From Sphagnum compactum (Eukaryota > Bryophyta > Sphagnopsida > Sphagnales), in assembly GCA_965153455.1 (NCBI GenBank), contig OZ234494.1, positions 12,586,001 to 12,650,000 on the forward strand: a stretch of DNA of 64,000 bases, given 5' to 3'. Shown here one piece after another: positions 12,411 to 25,295 of the stretch (position 1 is the stretch's first letter; each line of letters opens with the position of its first letter). Under the pieces are notes generated by a model. That model was not told the origin of the DNA. It was given only the letters and a program-made list of their open reading frames with translations, and searched no databases. The translations under genes were made by a program, and so were the position numbers.

Positions 12411-13458
12411 TTCCTAACATCTTATGTAAAAGGGATGTTTTGACAAAATGGTACAAGATAAAAAGAATTTACTCAAAGAAACATAAAGGACTCAAAACCA
12501 AGTTGATGCATGAACTAAACATGTCACATGACTTTAAAAATTTGCGTTCAAAATCACACAATTTTATGCACAACAAAAGGAATCAAAATACCTATGGTTC
12601 CAAAAGATAATGGGTTACATGCTTAATTTATACATCTTTAAAGTGGTTGCGGTGTATGATGACATATTTCCTATTTGGACTCACACGGGTGTTCATTGTC
12701 CACTAACCAAGAACCATGCTTTGAGTTTCTTCATTCAACAAATCTTTTTGATGAACCTTGGAGCCTATTGCCCATTCTACAATAGACCCTTTGTTTATCC
12801 CCTTTGCTTGAAAGGATTTGGGACTAACACCCATCAAATCACCTATAGAATTGAAGCTTTGGGTTACATCTAACATTACCATGCTTATAAATCACATTTC
12901 TAGTGTGTAGATCATCAATGGGAAAGGCACCCTTTACTTGTTGTCATCCTTCTTTCATACTTTCAACTATGTGGTAAGTAGTTTCATACACTTTGGAATG
13001 TATACACTAGAAGAAAAAGGTCAAAACATAACCACTTGATTTGCAATTACATGTGACTAATTGTTACATACAACTACTTACCTTGGTAAGTTTTGTAATT
13101 GTTTCTTAAGTTTTATATTTTTTGGTCACCTTTGTGACTACTTTATAACTAATGGCTTAATCATCCACCAAATGATGATTTCTAACATTATTTTCATCCT
13201 AAAAGGCCCATGTATGGCCTATTAATCACAAAATAACTAATTAGTTTCCCTTATGTGCATAATATGATATATCATATCTACATTAGTGAAATATCTAGGT
13301 TATAATACATGAAGGTGTTCCTAAGTTCACTAAAGATGTACAAGTGTATGATGGGCATATGTATAATGGGTGTATTAAAGTATTATGTAGCTTGTATCTA
13401 GAGCATGTTAAAATATATATATCAATCATACATAAAAGGTATATATGTATATTTTAAG

Positions 13459-14250
13459 TATAGGGTGAAATCACATTACGGTGACTCCCTTTGGGGCACT
13501 TTTGGGTCTAATATTATAATACATATAGTATAATTATTCCAAAAGCATGATACATTTAATTTTGGGTATCAATTTTGGTTTTTGGGCTCTACAACAATTA
13601 TTTTTACAAAACTAAAAATAATAATTAATTTCATTATCTATATTGAAGGATCCATGAATATATTTATAATATACATTGGTATATAGGGCCATAATTTTGT
13701 TTTGACTACACTAACTTTAAGGTTTCATTAGTCATAAAAATAATCAATTTTAATGAAATTAAAAAATGACCCATCTAGCTATGCTTGTCATTTTTTATGT
13801 GGATGTGATTTCTTTTCAAATTTTCAATTTACCACACACTTATTGCATCTTTGTTGAAAAAACTCATTTTTTGAGATGAAAAACTTCAAATTAATCACAT
13901 GGTATCTACACATGGTTTGTATTATGTGAAATGACATGGTTCAATATACCTTCAACTTTCACAAAGACTAAAAATCATTTAAATTTTTTTTGAAATATAT
14001 TTTTGTTTTTGAGTACATAGGTACATTATATTTGTTTCCACAAATATATTCCAATCTCCCACTTTATAAAATGAAATAAAATAGTTTTTTTTCTAACCTC
14101 TTGCTTAGGTTATATTGTAACATAATATGCAAAAATACTATGAAAAATCTTTCAAAAATTTGAAGTGGCATACACTCAAACATGCACATCTCTAAAAAAC
14201 AGTACAATGTGACACCAAAGGGGGTCACCATAATGTGCTTTCACCTTATA
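13459..14250. mobile_element. TIR DNA element (0.8 kb, non-autonomous), TA-flanked
   Basis: The left end begins TATAGGGTGAAATCACATTA, continuing CGGTGACTCCCTTTGGGG. The reverse complement of the right end (from 14,250 inward) begins TATAAGGTGAAAGCACATTA, continuing TGGTGACCCCCTTTGG. The arms match at about 36 of 41 positions, and the ends are symmetrical around a TA dinucleotide, consistent with a TA target duplication (Tc1/mariner type). PIF/Harbinger is an alternative. The 700-bp interior is AT-rich with no transposase. A related copy lies inside the Helitron at about 26,955-27,775. Confidence 0.85.
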
Positions 14251-17200
14251 TTCAAGTTGTATCCAAGGTTTATTATACCTATTGAAATTATTATTATTGT
14301 GTTATTATTAATATTATTTAAATGTTGATTATCATGATTAATAATACCTATATTAAGTGAGATAATAAAATATTAAAAATATTAAAAATAATTTTTAATA
14401 TTATTATTACTAGAACATACTAATTATTTTAATAATTAGTATAAGATTTATAATTCTGGTTTAGTTTAATGTAAAATTGTCTTTAGATGATGTTATAGTT
14501 GAGCATGTAACCTTTCACAATCCAAGCTCAATTCAATTTTTTTCATTTTATCTTATTTAATTGATTTGATTGATGTGTTTGTTAAATAATTGCATGTCAT
14601 TTTTGTTTGAATATGAATATAGGTGATAAGGGAGTTGTCTTATTAATTGGTTGTAAAATCTTATGAACATCTATTTATGTGGTGGAAAGCAATGAGGCTT
14701 AGTTTCCTATTATTGAATACTTAATTTGTCAAACTTTGAATATTGTAAGCAACCAAATTGAAGTGACGTGGATATCCTCCACTGTTGGGATCTTAACAAG
14801 GCTTTTTAGATGGTGACCCTGAGCTCAAAATTCAAATAAACTTGTGTTGATTTCGAAATATTGGCCAAATGATCTTCACATTGGTTATAAAAAATTTGTA
14901 ATGAATCCCTTTACGACTTTGGGGATTTTGACCTATCAATTGTTGGTATAAATGAAAGAGTAATTTGAAGATTAACTTGATTTTTATTTTGATGATGTGA
15001 AAAAGTTGATTTCTAGACATGTGCATTGTGTGTGGCAATTCAAAAAAGGGGTAAAGCATTTTATTTTATTTTGTCGGTGACTTGTTTTCTTGGATTCTAT
15101 GGTGCCATATGGTAAAGTTTTCAAGTGTAGGTGATGATAAAAATTTGTTTCATTTTGTTACAAGTGGTTTTCATATTTGTTCATGTGTCAAAGGATTGTT
15201 CCACCCATACAACATACACATGTGTATGCTAATTAGGAGATGATGATGTTATGAGGGAAACGATGAAAAGTATTGTTCAAGTTTGTTTGGGGTTTTGAGG
15301 AATTTGGTGTTTTCATTCAGGGTAGTCTACTTGGAGTTTGGTGTTTCCTATAGTGCTTAGTTTTCAAATTATGGTTCATTGGGCATTTACTTTGTGTTTT
15401 TATATGGGTCATTCTAGAGCTTGAGGGTGGCTATTATTCAAAATTGTGGCTCCTCAAGGGCATTCACTTTATGTTTATTTTTGGGTTATGAGTGTTGGGT
15501 CAACACACATCAACATGATGATCAATCCTAGACACAAAGTGAAATCTAATTCACAAACGCTTATAAGATTTCATGTGTGTATGCTTGGCATTGGAAATTT
15601 GATCCACAAAAAATATGCAAGATTTCATTGAACAATTCAAAATGAACATTGAAAGTTTGATCTATAGAAGAGATGTTAGGATTCCATTGAGCAATTCAAG
15701 GGTACTTGGATATTATGTTTAGTGATTCATGCATTGTGCATTTGCATTTTGATATCTACAAGTAAACTATTTTTTCATCTTAGCAATTTCCAGTTGGAAA
15801 ATAAAGGATACAATGAATTATGGGGTAAAATCCCATTGGATTTGCAAGTTATTTGATTAAGTACAAAATGCACACATTTTTTTTTAATTTAACTGGATTT
15901 ATATACATTTTAAAAACTTAAATTAGGGTATATGATTGGGAGACCCAGACCTTACCCTGATCCTTAAACTTTAATTTTTTTGATACCTAGATCCTACCTT
16001 AAGAATAATATAAACCTATTGTGTGGTTGTATAAAAAACATTACACTTGCATATTTTTAGTATCGACATTATTTTTGTTAGTTTTGTAGTGTGAATTTTA
16101 TATTTCTTCCTTCAATCATGGACATTAGTTTAATTAACTTCTTGTTTTTATCATTGTGGAGAATCTTTTGTTTTCATTCAACAATATCCACAAACCTTAT
16201 CAGAATAATATATTTTGAATTGTAAAGAATTTTTTTAAAAAATTTCTTTCATTTCCACCTCCTCCTTGAAGGAGGGTTTTTAGGATAGGTTACAAGGGTG
16301 GAACCTTGGTAACTCAATTGTGGTGTGACACCAAATTAGGGTGATGAATCCCTAATGGATGGAAACATCATCAGATCAACTACTAAAAACTAGAAAGCAA
16401 CAAACTTTCGATATATAGTTGATGGTGATGGGAGGAGAGGTCTTGTGGACGGTGAGGTTTGCATGTTGTTTAATTGTTTTCTTGCGAGTTAAAAGCAACA
16501 ATGTTGTCATTGTAATTTTTGGATTTACCAACGCTGAACACTAATTTGCATTTTTCTTGTTCTTTATGTTGAAGGTGTGTTATGTTGTATTTGGATGATG
16601 TGTATTATGGAGCTTCAAAGGGGTGTTATATAAGTGGGGCATTCTAGATGTAATGCGGCATAACATGAAGCTAAGTTTCTTTTTCATCTTAGTTAATCAT
16701 AGGTTAAAGTTATGGAATATTAGAGAAATGGTGTTGGACGAATGCCTTGCTATTGCTAGGCACTTTGCCTTGGAGATATATTTTTTTATTGCACCATACA
16801 CTTCAAGGGAAAGGAGCTAAAAGCAGCAATAATGTTTAAAGATCAAACTAAGGGAAGGGAAATGATGAAGCACCTTAGGGATTTTAGAATGGTCAAAACG
16901 ATAATATAATTTGTGATGTGTTTGGATGATTTTGGAATTCTATGGGAGAAATGTTGATTTTGTGATTTTGGGAAAGAGTACTGATAATGGGAACTCTGAA
17001 AGGAAATTATGTTATGGGATTTAGTGTACTATGGGGAATTCTATTAACAATATCTCTGGGTCATTATTTTTTCTTTATTCAACTTCCTAAGTTTCAATGT
17101 GTATGGGCCATGTTTCATCTTACTTGTTTGGGAGCAAATGTCATGTGAATTGAAGACTTCAGATTATGTGTAGTATTAAAATGTGATTGAATATGTTTCC

Positions 17201-19020
17201 ATTTATTTATTTGGGAACCAATTTCATGAAAGTTGGGGGGGTTTTGTAATTACTTATATTGCCACAATCATGACCAATGGGTTCATTGAAAGAGAAGTTG
17301 GAGTGTGCTAATCCCTTATGGCCCGTAGTTTAAATGTGATTGTATAAGCAACAAAGAGTTTGGACATTACTTTATTAACATTTTCACTACATTAAAATGT
17401 TTTTTGTTTTTTGATGATTTAATTACAATAATAAGACTATAAATTTGAGGACAATTGTTTCTTGAATTTTTTTTGGTGATAGTGGTTCATCCATCCACAA
17501 CTGAATCAAACCTAGTTTCCAATGGATGGTGCATTGGTGGGTGTTATGTCACATAATTTGATCAAATTTCCCTTTAAACCACAAAATAACCTTTTGTTCA
17601 TGGAAGATTTCAATTCTATTATCATACCACTTTCCATTTTTGTAAAGTTAAAGATTTTGGAATGTCTTTGTTTATATAAGGAAGGGAAGGAACTTTTTGT
17701 GGGCTTGTCTAAGGTTTTGAAGCTTAGGCTACCACCCTAAGTTGGTCCCCAAAAAAAGCCTCACAAAAATTGTTAACCTTATAGTGACCTTGTGTTAAAA
17801 AAAACAAGGACAAATGTCTCCAAATGCATAGAATGATTATCATAATCAGATTTTTTAGAATTGCAGAAATACTGAAAAACTAAAATCATGAAAGTATCAA
17901 TCTTATAATGTCCAAATACTTGTTACATGTCCAATAAAATTTAAACTATGGGTCATTAGGGATCAACACACTCCAATTTCACTCTCATTGAACCCACTAA
18001 TCATCTTTGTGGCAATTTTAGTTGTGACAAAACTTATCCCCAATTCATATGAACTTGTTTCCCATAAAGACAAGATGGAACACATCCCATATACAATACC
18101 TCAAGAGGTTGGAGATAATGTGGAGCTCAACACATATAGATACACCACACAACCTGAAATTCCCAATTCATATGACATCTGCTCCCACAAAGGTACTCTA
18201 TCCTTGGGGAACAAAACCAACCTTTCTTCCGTAGAATTCTAGAATCACCCAAATAGATCACAAAATCACTTACCATTCTAATTCCTTCCAAAACCCTAGG
18301 GTTTTTCATCATTTCCCTGATCAAGACCCCTAAAATCTGCTTCTAAACTTACATTCTTTCTTTTGAAGCTCATGGCATAGCGGAAATGCATTACTTCAAA
18401 AAGAAGGATGGTTCATGGCAAAAGGGCATTCTTCCCCAACCAACATAATGCTGAAATTCTAGACTGTAACTCCTATAAGCATGCATTGCCAAACAAACTA
18501 ACAACAACAAAATTAAGGAACTTAGTTCTAGATCTCTTTCAATTGCTGATGGAACTCCTTCATATAGTGTTTACCTCTTGCACTCTTTGATTCACATCCT
18601 CCAAGTCATTGTGCAAAAACTATTCACTCACATCAGCAATGGAGAATAACCAAATAACTCCAAACATCAAGTGCCATCAAAACAGCAAAACCACCGTAAG
18701 CAAGCCAACCCACATAAGAACACAAATGCAAAGAAAAATCGTTCACAAACCCCTTTCCTCCCATCACCATCAATTGTTGAAAGTTTGTCACTTGCCGATT
18801 TCTGACAATCGATGTGATGATATTTTCATCCATTAAAGTTAATTTTAGGTCACAACCGATTTTAATGTCTACCCACACACTTTTACAAGTATTTTCTTAA
18901 GCGAGACAGGCAGCCATTCACTGGCTCTACTTTTGGTGTTCTCCATGTTAGTAGGTGCAAACCTTCCTGGCGCTCTTAAATGTTTGACGAATAACTTAAT
19001 AAAGATGCTTGAGATGTGAA
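14251..19020. other. AT-rich intergenic region, no gene recognised
   Basis: No supported gene. 14,290-14,450 is almost pure A/T with TTATTA words. A short perfect hairpin (CCTCCTTGAAGGAGG) lies near 16,258-16,272. ORFs of 60-85 codons at 15,446, 16,623, 17,522 and 17,988 (plus) and at 14,832-15,059 (minus) carry no domain motif and are scattered among stops. Confidence 0.5.
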
Positions 19021-19043
19021 CAAGCCTTCAAGAACTGGTTAGG

Positions 19044-19117
19044 CTTTGGAACAGGCCCTGGAATAACCCGTTACCAATGAACCCAGTACCTGGGTGGTGG
19101 TAGGGCCAGTTCCAGAG
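19044..19117. repeat. Inverted repeat, 15-bp arms
   Basis: CTTTGGAACAGGCCC (19,044-19,058) pairs with GGGCCAGTTCCAGAG (19,103-19,117), 13 of 15 positions, with a 44-base loop. It lies in a locally GC-richer stretch and may be the end or core of a foldback element. Confidence 0.6.
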
Positions 19118-19444
19118 TTCATAAAGGTCCAAAGAGCACGAGCAAGGTATGCACTAACTTATCTTTGCAGAGTGTTACGATTGGTTCTTCAAACAACTGC
19201 ATAAGTGAGGAATCGCCCAAAGTTAGAAGAAGACTTTTATTGTTCTTATTGAATTCTCATACTGTAAACTCCGTTAAATTTGCAATTTCTAACTTTAGCC
19301 TTTCCACCCATGCTCCTTGAACATGCCGATTTGGCAGCTTGAATGTTCAGCCCAGACTGCAGACTGTGTGTCTGGGGGATCTCCATCTCTGCACTCCATC
19401 TAATTAATTGCAAACTGCACCTTTTTGTTGCCTCTTTTGGCTAT

Positions 19445-19800
19445 GAGCATCTACAGCAGAGTGATGAGTATGTGACCCTGCAAAAATGTTTCGTACATCC
19501 AAGCTTAGTTATTCACTTTTTTCCGACCCCTGGCCATAACCACAAAAAGTGGGACTGCAAATAGGTAGGAGATTACTAATAGCAAACCACCTGGACGAAT
19601 CATTATGATTGGCCACTCAGAAACAGGAGCAAGGAAAACGTTCTCTGGCAGGAAACCCAACACAAGGCAAAACTCACAGCAAAAAGTATGCTGTGAGTTT
19701 TACTAGCCTCAGCAACCCAGCCCCCATGACTGCACCAGTTCTGTTTGGGATGAAATAGTTCTCATCCCAGTAACCAAACCTGGTGCAGTCAAAGAGGTTG
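19445..19800. mobile_element. Truncated MITE copy (same family as 34,566-34,921)
   Basis: From 19,445 it reads GAGCATCTACAGCAG, then TATGTGACCCTGCAAAAATG, then ACATCCAAGCTTAGTTAT. Further in it has CTACTGATAG/TTACTAATAG-type text followed by AAACCACCTGGAC and AATCATTATGAT. The same order is found from 34,566. The opposite terminal repeat is not found on this copy. Its right half instead holds two strong hairpins. Confidence 0.7.
19669..19790. repeat. Two adjacent perfect-arm hairpins
   Basis: The first hairpin has 12-bp perfect arms AAAACTCACAGC (19,669-19,680) and GCTGTGAGTTTT (19,690-19,701) around a 9-base loop. The second has 11-bp perfect arms GACTGCACCAG (19,728-19,738) and CTGGTGCAGTC (19,780-19,790), with an inner GGGATGA/TCATCCC stem. 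They stand 26 bases apart. They may be collapsed terminal repeats of a nested foldback element; a transcribed hairpin is also possible. Confidence 0.8.
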
Positions 19801-22780
19801 AGTCAAAGTTTTCTTTTGCCCGCCCTTTAACCTTTAAATTTTTTTTTTATACGTCCATACCTACCCCGTTCACCCACCTACCCTTTTGCACATCCTTGTC
19901 GCCATTTCCTTTTACAATTAATTTTTCAACTACCTAGGTCTCATGATGCAGCACTTGGCCTCTAGAAAACCTTGATATAACCAATAGTTACTTGACATTG
20001 GTTCCACATTTGAGCTATACTGGGTAAAAACATAGTCAAAGGATCCACCAAAGTGAGTGGACACTTCTTAAAATTGTATTTTTGTATGTTTGAAAGATCA
20101 CAAGTGAAGCATAATAGTTTAGATTGGCATTACTTTTTTGGAATACTTTTCATTAATTGCAATGTTTACATGTTCAATACTTGACATAAATAAATAAAAA
20201 TTGCATGTTGAAAGCATTCAAACCTTAAGAGTGGATAGTCCTTGGTTTTTTTAAACGTCCTTTCTTTTTACCAAATGTGCACCATTCCTTCTAAAAATTG
20301 AAAAGGATTTTAACATTGATGATTAGAAGGGCAAAAGAATTTGAACTAATGATTTTCTTTTATAACCCATTTGAGCATTTGGCTCAAAAGTGCTTTCAAC
20401 CTTGAAAATTATTAATTTTAAAAATGTGCCTTTAACAAAAGTTGTTCATGTTTATGTAATAGAGGGCATGAATTCATAATATACATGATATAAAATTAAC
20501 TTGTAATCAAAATTATTTATATTTAAAATGCAACGTTAAAAGGGGTACCCGAAATGCAAATTTAAAGTTATAAACCAACACAAAAATGACATTTGTCATG
20601 TCCTTGAAAAAGGACTTTTACTTTGGTGCCCTTGGTTCTTTTGATCGTGTTTTCACCATATTACTAATTCATGGCAAGTTCAATATTACTATTGTAAATA
20701 TAAGATCAGCTACTATCCTCCACCATTTATAACATTAAAAAATATTACACAAGCAAAAAACCTTAATGAATAATAAAAATCATAAAAACTAGTACACACA
20801 AGGAAAAAAAATTGTCAATTATAAATTACCATCATTTTGTTTCATTTCCTTTCACTCATGTATACACACATTTGCTTGCACTCTTTCATATTTTCTTTCA
20901 CTCATACACACAATCTCTTTTATGTGTTGGCATTTTCATAATTTTTTTCATTTTCAAACAAAAAAATATTAAATCATCATACATCATAAGTTTTTTTAGC
21001 ATTGTCCAACATTCACAACCATTAGTATAACTCAAAATCATTTTGTGAAAAATAATTATTGATAGGTTTTTTTTTTAAAAATTTCTTGAAAACATTATTG
21101 CATTCTTCACATGTTCCTTTTGGGGTGCAAATATTTTTTTGTGAAATCCTTTTTTAATAAATGTTGAAATAATATTTCACCGTATACTTTATCAAATCAA
21201 AATATCATCTACATATTTCATTATAACGTTCTAATCTTGAATAGAATATGTATTCAATTTGAATGCCATATCCAAACATCAAGTAAAAGTTATTTCATCA
21301 TAAAAATATACCTTGAATATGCATGTAATTTTTTTGAAATTTTGTTTGAATAATATTCCGTTATTTATTACCTTGATAAAATATTTCGATTTTAAATCCA
21401 AATGATTTTTTAATTTTGTTTTGAAGTAAACACATCCATAGCATAATTCATAATAACAAAATTAACAACCATAAACTATATCAATATTCATCTTTTAATT
21501 TAAAAATGACTATTTTTTTCTCTTTTCCTAGTCTCTTGGAATATTTTGCTATATATTTTATTACTTATGATATATGTTTATTGTCATAGACTTTTAAAAT
21601 CATATTTTGCTAAAAGAAATCAAACCATAAAATAGCAAAATTAGGCAAATATGACATAACATTCACCTTCAAAGCCATAATATGTTTATAACATATCTAA
21701 AGATAACATACAACTTCATAAATTCAAATATACTAATATGACCTTTGCCACTAGCCCAAACATGAAAATAGTCTAAAATCCATTGAGAAATTGAGTTTAG
21801 GTGTGCTACTTGGAAGGATTCTGTATTAGTGTTTTTTTTTTTTTTCTTCTTCTTTTCTTCTTTTCCAATTTTGCGATCTCAAGATTTTGGTGGATTTTTT
21901 CATTTTTTGAGTTTCTTTTTCAAATTTAGAATTTTTTCCCCCAAAATTTTCCAATTTTTTTTGTAACCAAAATTTGAAAATTTGCCAAAATAAATTCACA
22001 TGTGCTAAGCCTCTAATGGGCCTATGTTGGAGGATTGTTTCTGATTCATTGTAATTGGGACTAGCCCATTGAACATTATGTGGTCTAGCAAATACTGTGG
22101 TACCTTTGGTAGCTTTGACATTAATTAATCATTATATATATTTTTAAACGACGATATTTTTTAGAATTATTTTTCAAATACCTAAATTTTTTGAAGGAAA
22201 ATAATGAATCTTTTAAAATATTTTAAAAATAAATTATTCAAAATTAATAAGTTATTCCACAAACTTGTATCAAAGGTACCAAGTTACTATGGTCGATAGT
22301 TTATAAAGTTATTTAACAATGTGATAAAATCTTTCCCTTAGTACCAAATTACATCATATAGTTAATGGCCAAATTGGTTCATGGCATTGGCCACCTAGTA
22401 ATATTCAATATTTCAACTAATGCAACCTTTGGTACAAAAAGGAGGCTCAAGTTTCAATGGTCCTTGATATCTCATGTGGTCTCAAGTGTCAATACAAAAT
22501 TGTGGAGCTTAGAAGTTTTTCAATGACATGGTTTTTTTGGTATGGGAGAAGGTCTCGTATGTGGGCGTTTTGGATTTTTGGCCAACAAAATTTTCTTGAT
22601 TTACTTCAAACCTACCTTATAATTACTTCATTTTTATTGGAACTTTCGAAATGCGAAAGGCCTAATGCAACTTGTACTAGGCTTTTTGAATTTTAGATTA
22701 AGTTCTAATTTTTTGGTTTGTCATTAAAAATAAGAAAAAAATGTTGGATCTTTATGTGTAATTAAAGACTAAAAGCATAA
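19801..22780. other. AT-rich intergenic region, no gene recognised
   Basis: Very AT-rich with long T and A tracts (for example about 21,831-21,845). The plus-strand ORFs at 20,812 and 22,457 are short, hydrophobic or low-complexity, and lack motifs. Confidence 0.5.
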
Positions 22781-22783
22781 AGC

Positions 22784-23110
22784 ATAAGCATTCCCAAAAT
22801 AAAAGGCTTAAGATGAAGCAATAGTTAAACCTAGAGTTTAGATGTCCCAACCTTTGTGTGGCCCACTACCCACCTTTGGGATTTATTGGTCTTAAAACAT
22901 GCACTGAATGTCTTTTCAATCTTAAACATATGTAGATCACAGGACATGTAAGTAAGCAATGGTTGTTAATAATTACATCTACAAGTTGTGAAAGTGGGGG
23001 GAAATCTTATACATATATGAAGGCAATTTCCTTCCCATTCATAATGAGTAGGCACAAGATCCCTCCTAAAGATATTCATGGACATAACAATATCCATGAA
23101 TTGTGGAGGA
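22784..23110. repeat. Dispersed repeat family R1, diverged copy
   Basis: It opens CATTCCCAAAATAAAAGGC and passes through CCCAACCTTTGTGTGG and CACCTTTGGGATTTATTGG. It closes with GAGTAGGCACAAGATCCCTCC and ATTCATGGACATAACAATATC. The same words in the same order occur at 49.5-49.95 kb and 52.3-52.9 kb. No coding potential or poly(A) end was seen. Confidence 0.6.
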
Positions 23111-24590
23111 AGAATTGATCCTAATGTTTTTGAAAATTTCAGGTAAATTTTAATTTAATTTTCAATGTTAGAAAATGATTCAATATTCAAAATCTTTTAC
23201 ATTGCAAGTCCAAATGTTATGAAATGAGGTTGGTATAGTTTTACTCATCAAAAGTTCTCCAAATATATCAAGAATGTGATCGAAAGCCAAACTATACCTT
23301 CCTTCATATAAAGATCATGAAATCTTCATTTATTAAACACATATTAAATATACAATATTTAACTTATTTGTAGGAGTATAACATTGGGAAACCATTTACA
23401 ATCAATACAAAATATATGATTATCACATCATCACCATAAAAGACACTAAATGGGGTGTTTTTCCAAAGGGATCAAATTATCATAGCATATTGTTTAACCC
23501 CAAAACAAAAGAAAAACTTTTTGCAACAACATCAAAAGTAGCTAAACTAACATTGAAAAAATAGAAAAACACAATGGAAAGTGATGATGTAGAAGAATTT
23601 CATAAAGTTGAAATATTTGACAAGGACAATAGATTAATTGATGGGGACACAAGTAAACTCAAGAGATTTAATGTCCATCAAATGTTACATAGGATATTGG
23701 AGGCATTTAATTGCTTCCAAGAGACATGTTTAAACATTAGAATTAGCTATAGTTAAATTATTAGACCAATCAAATATGATCAAAGACAATTATAATGTTC
23801 ATAGACTTGTCATATGAATCCATTTGAATCAATAAAAGTATTTCCAATCTCTTTTATCATCATATTTTTCAAATTGATTTCCTTTCATACAATAATCATG
23901 TAATTTTAAATTTTAAATTATATTTCATTGATTTGTATTTTTATGAATTTTTTTATGATGTTCCATCTATTTTCCCCCTCTTTTTATGTGTATTTGTTAC
24001 AACCATTCTAACACCAGCAAAACTTTTATTGCCATTGAAGGTGTTGGAATTTAAGGGCAAAAAGAGGAAATCATAGTTCAATGTAGTCAAATACTATTTT
24101 GTTCCATATAATTCTTGAAATATAATTGATCTAGTGTTATTTTGTAAGCCTTCACATTTTATTTTTTACATTCGATTTTTTTAATTGAATTTTTTTTGAG
24201 TAATTAATAATTTCAAATATTTATATTATAAAATATTTTTTAATTTTAAATTTTTTTGAATTGTTGAAAAGAACATGCTAAAATTATTAAAAAATCAATT
24301 ACAAGCATTTACACATCAAAATATCATATATCAAACATCATTTATTAAAATATCAACTTCATCCATTGATAGAATTTTAGGTCTTCATTATAGGTACAAT
24401 TATAACTAACCATTTGAAATGACGAATCAAACTATTGTGAAAAAACCACAAGCAAAAGAAAAGGAAAGAACAAAATAGAAAACAAAAAATGCCCAAAGAT
24501 GGGAATGAAGACAAAACAATTTTGAAAAAAAAAGAATACATCAAAAATAAATATTTAATTAATAATAAAAGAAAAAAAAAGATATACACA
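23111..24590. other. AT-rich intergenic region, unrecognised 60-codon ORF
   Basis: The only reading with mixed composition is the plus-strand ORF at 23,574-23,756 (starts MESDDVEEF, ends in stop). It has charged residues but no motif I recognise and no continuation in adjacent frames. The minus ORF near 24,377-24,589 is a Phe/Leu-rich shadow of A-rich sequence. Confidence 0.4.
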
Positions 24591-24599
24591 AAATATTTG

Positions 24600-25250
24600 A
24601 AATTTTTTTAATACAATAAACAAACAAACATTTCCCAACCAGAAACCAAAACACAAAATAAAATGTTTTGTAAAAAACAATTTAGCATTTCCAAAATTGA
24701 TATTCGAAAAGAATTATCAAGTGACACCAAATGTGTACATCAAAAATCAGAAAAACCTTATTGACAAAAGCCTATATTTCACATGAACATACATGTAGAA
24801 AAAAATAAAAAATAAAAAAAAATAAAAAAAATTGACAATCAAAATTGAAAGAAAAGAACTAAATTTTTTTAGAATTCATAAAAAAAGATGTAATCGATGC
24901 TAAAAGACAAAAAAAAATTCAAACACATAAAATATATGAAGAATATTTAATACAACAATCAAATATTTTCCCACCACAAATAAAAAAGAGAGTAATATGT
25001 TTTGTTTAAATCAATTCAACATTTTCACAAGAAAATCTAATTTTGAATTTTGGTTATTGTTGTGTTTGCAATGAAAAAAAATTTATACATGAACTAATAA
25101 TATGTTATACCTCAAATCTTCAATCTTATTTGAAATATATTAAAATTTACTCAAAATGAATATTAAATATCATTTTGAAAATGATACTGAATTCATCTTA
25201 AAATAATTAACAAGTGACACCAAACATGTATAACAAGAATTGAATGGACT
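24600..25250. repeat. Two diverged direct copies, each ending AAGTGACACCAAA
   Basis: Copy one (about 24,615-24,775) has ATTTCCCAACCA, AAATGTTTTGTAAA, CAATTTAGCATTTCC, then CAAGTGACACCAAATGTG. Copy two (about 24,960-25,250, with extra sequence inside) has ATTTTCCCACCA, TAATATGTTTTGTTTAAA, CAATTCAACATTTTC, then CAAGTGACACCAAACATG. Each copy is followed by a TATTGACAAAAG/TTGTTAGCAAAGG word. The second copy abuts the first legible Helitron codons. Confidence 0.6.
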
Positions 25251-25295
25251 TTTGTTAGCAAAGGAAAGTATTTCAACAATTAGTCACTAATTTTT

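Noticed and set aside
9121-24590. LTR retrotransposon remains (gag, protease, RT, integrase)
   Set aside because: I looked for RT YxDD, integrase and CCHC patterns on both strands and saw none; no long direct repeats with TG...CA ends were found by eye.
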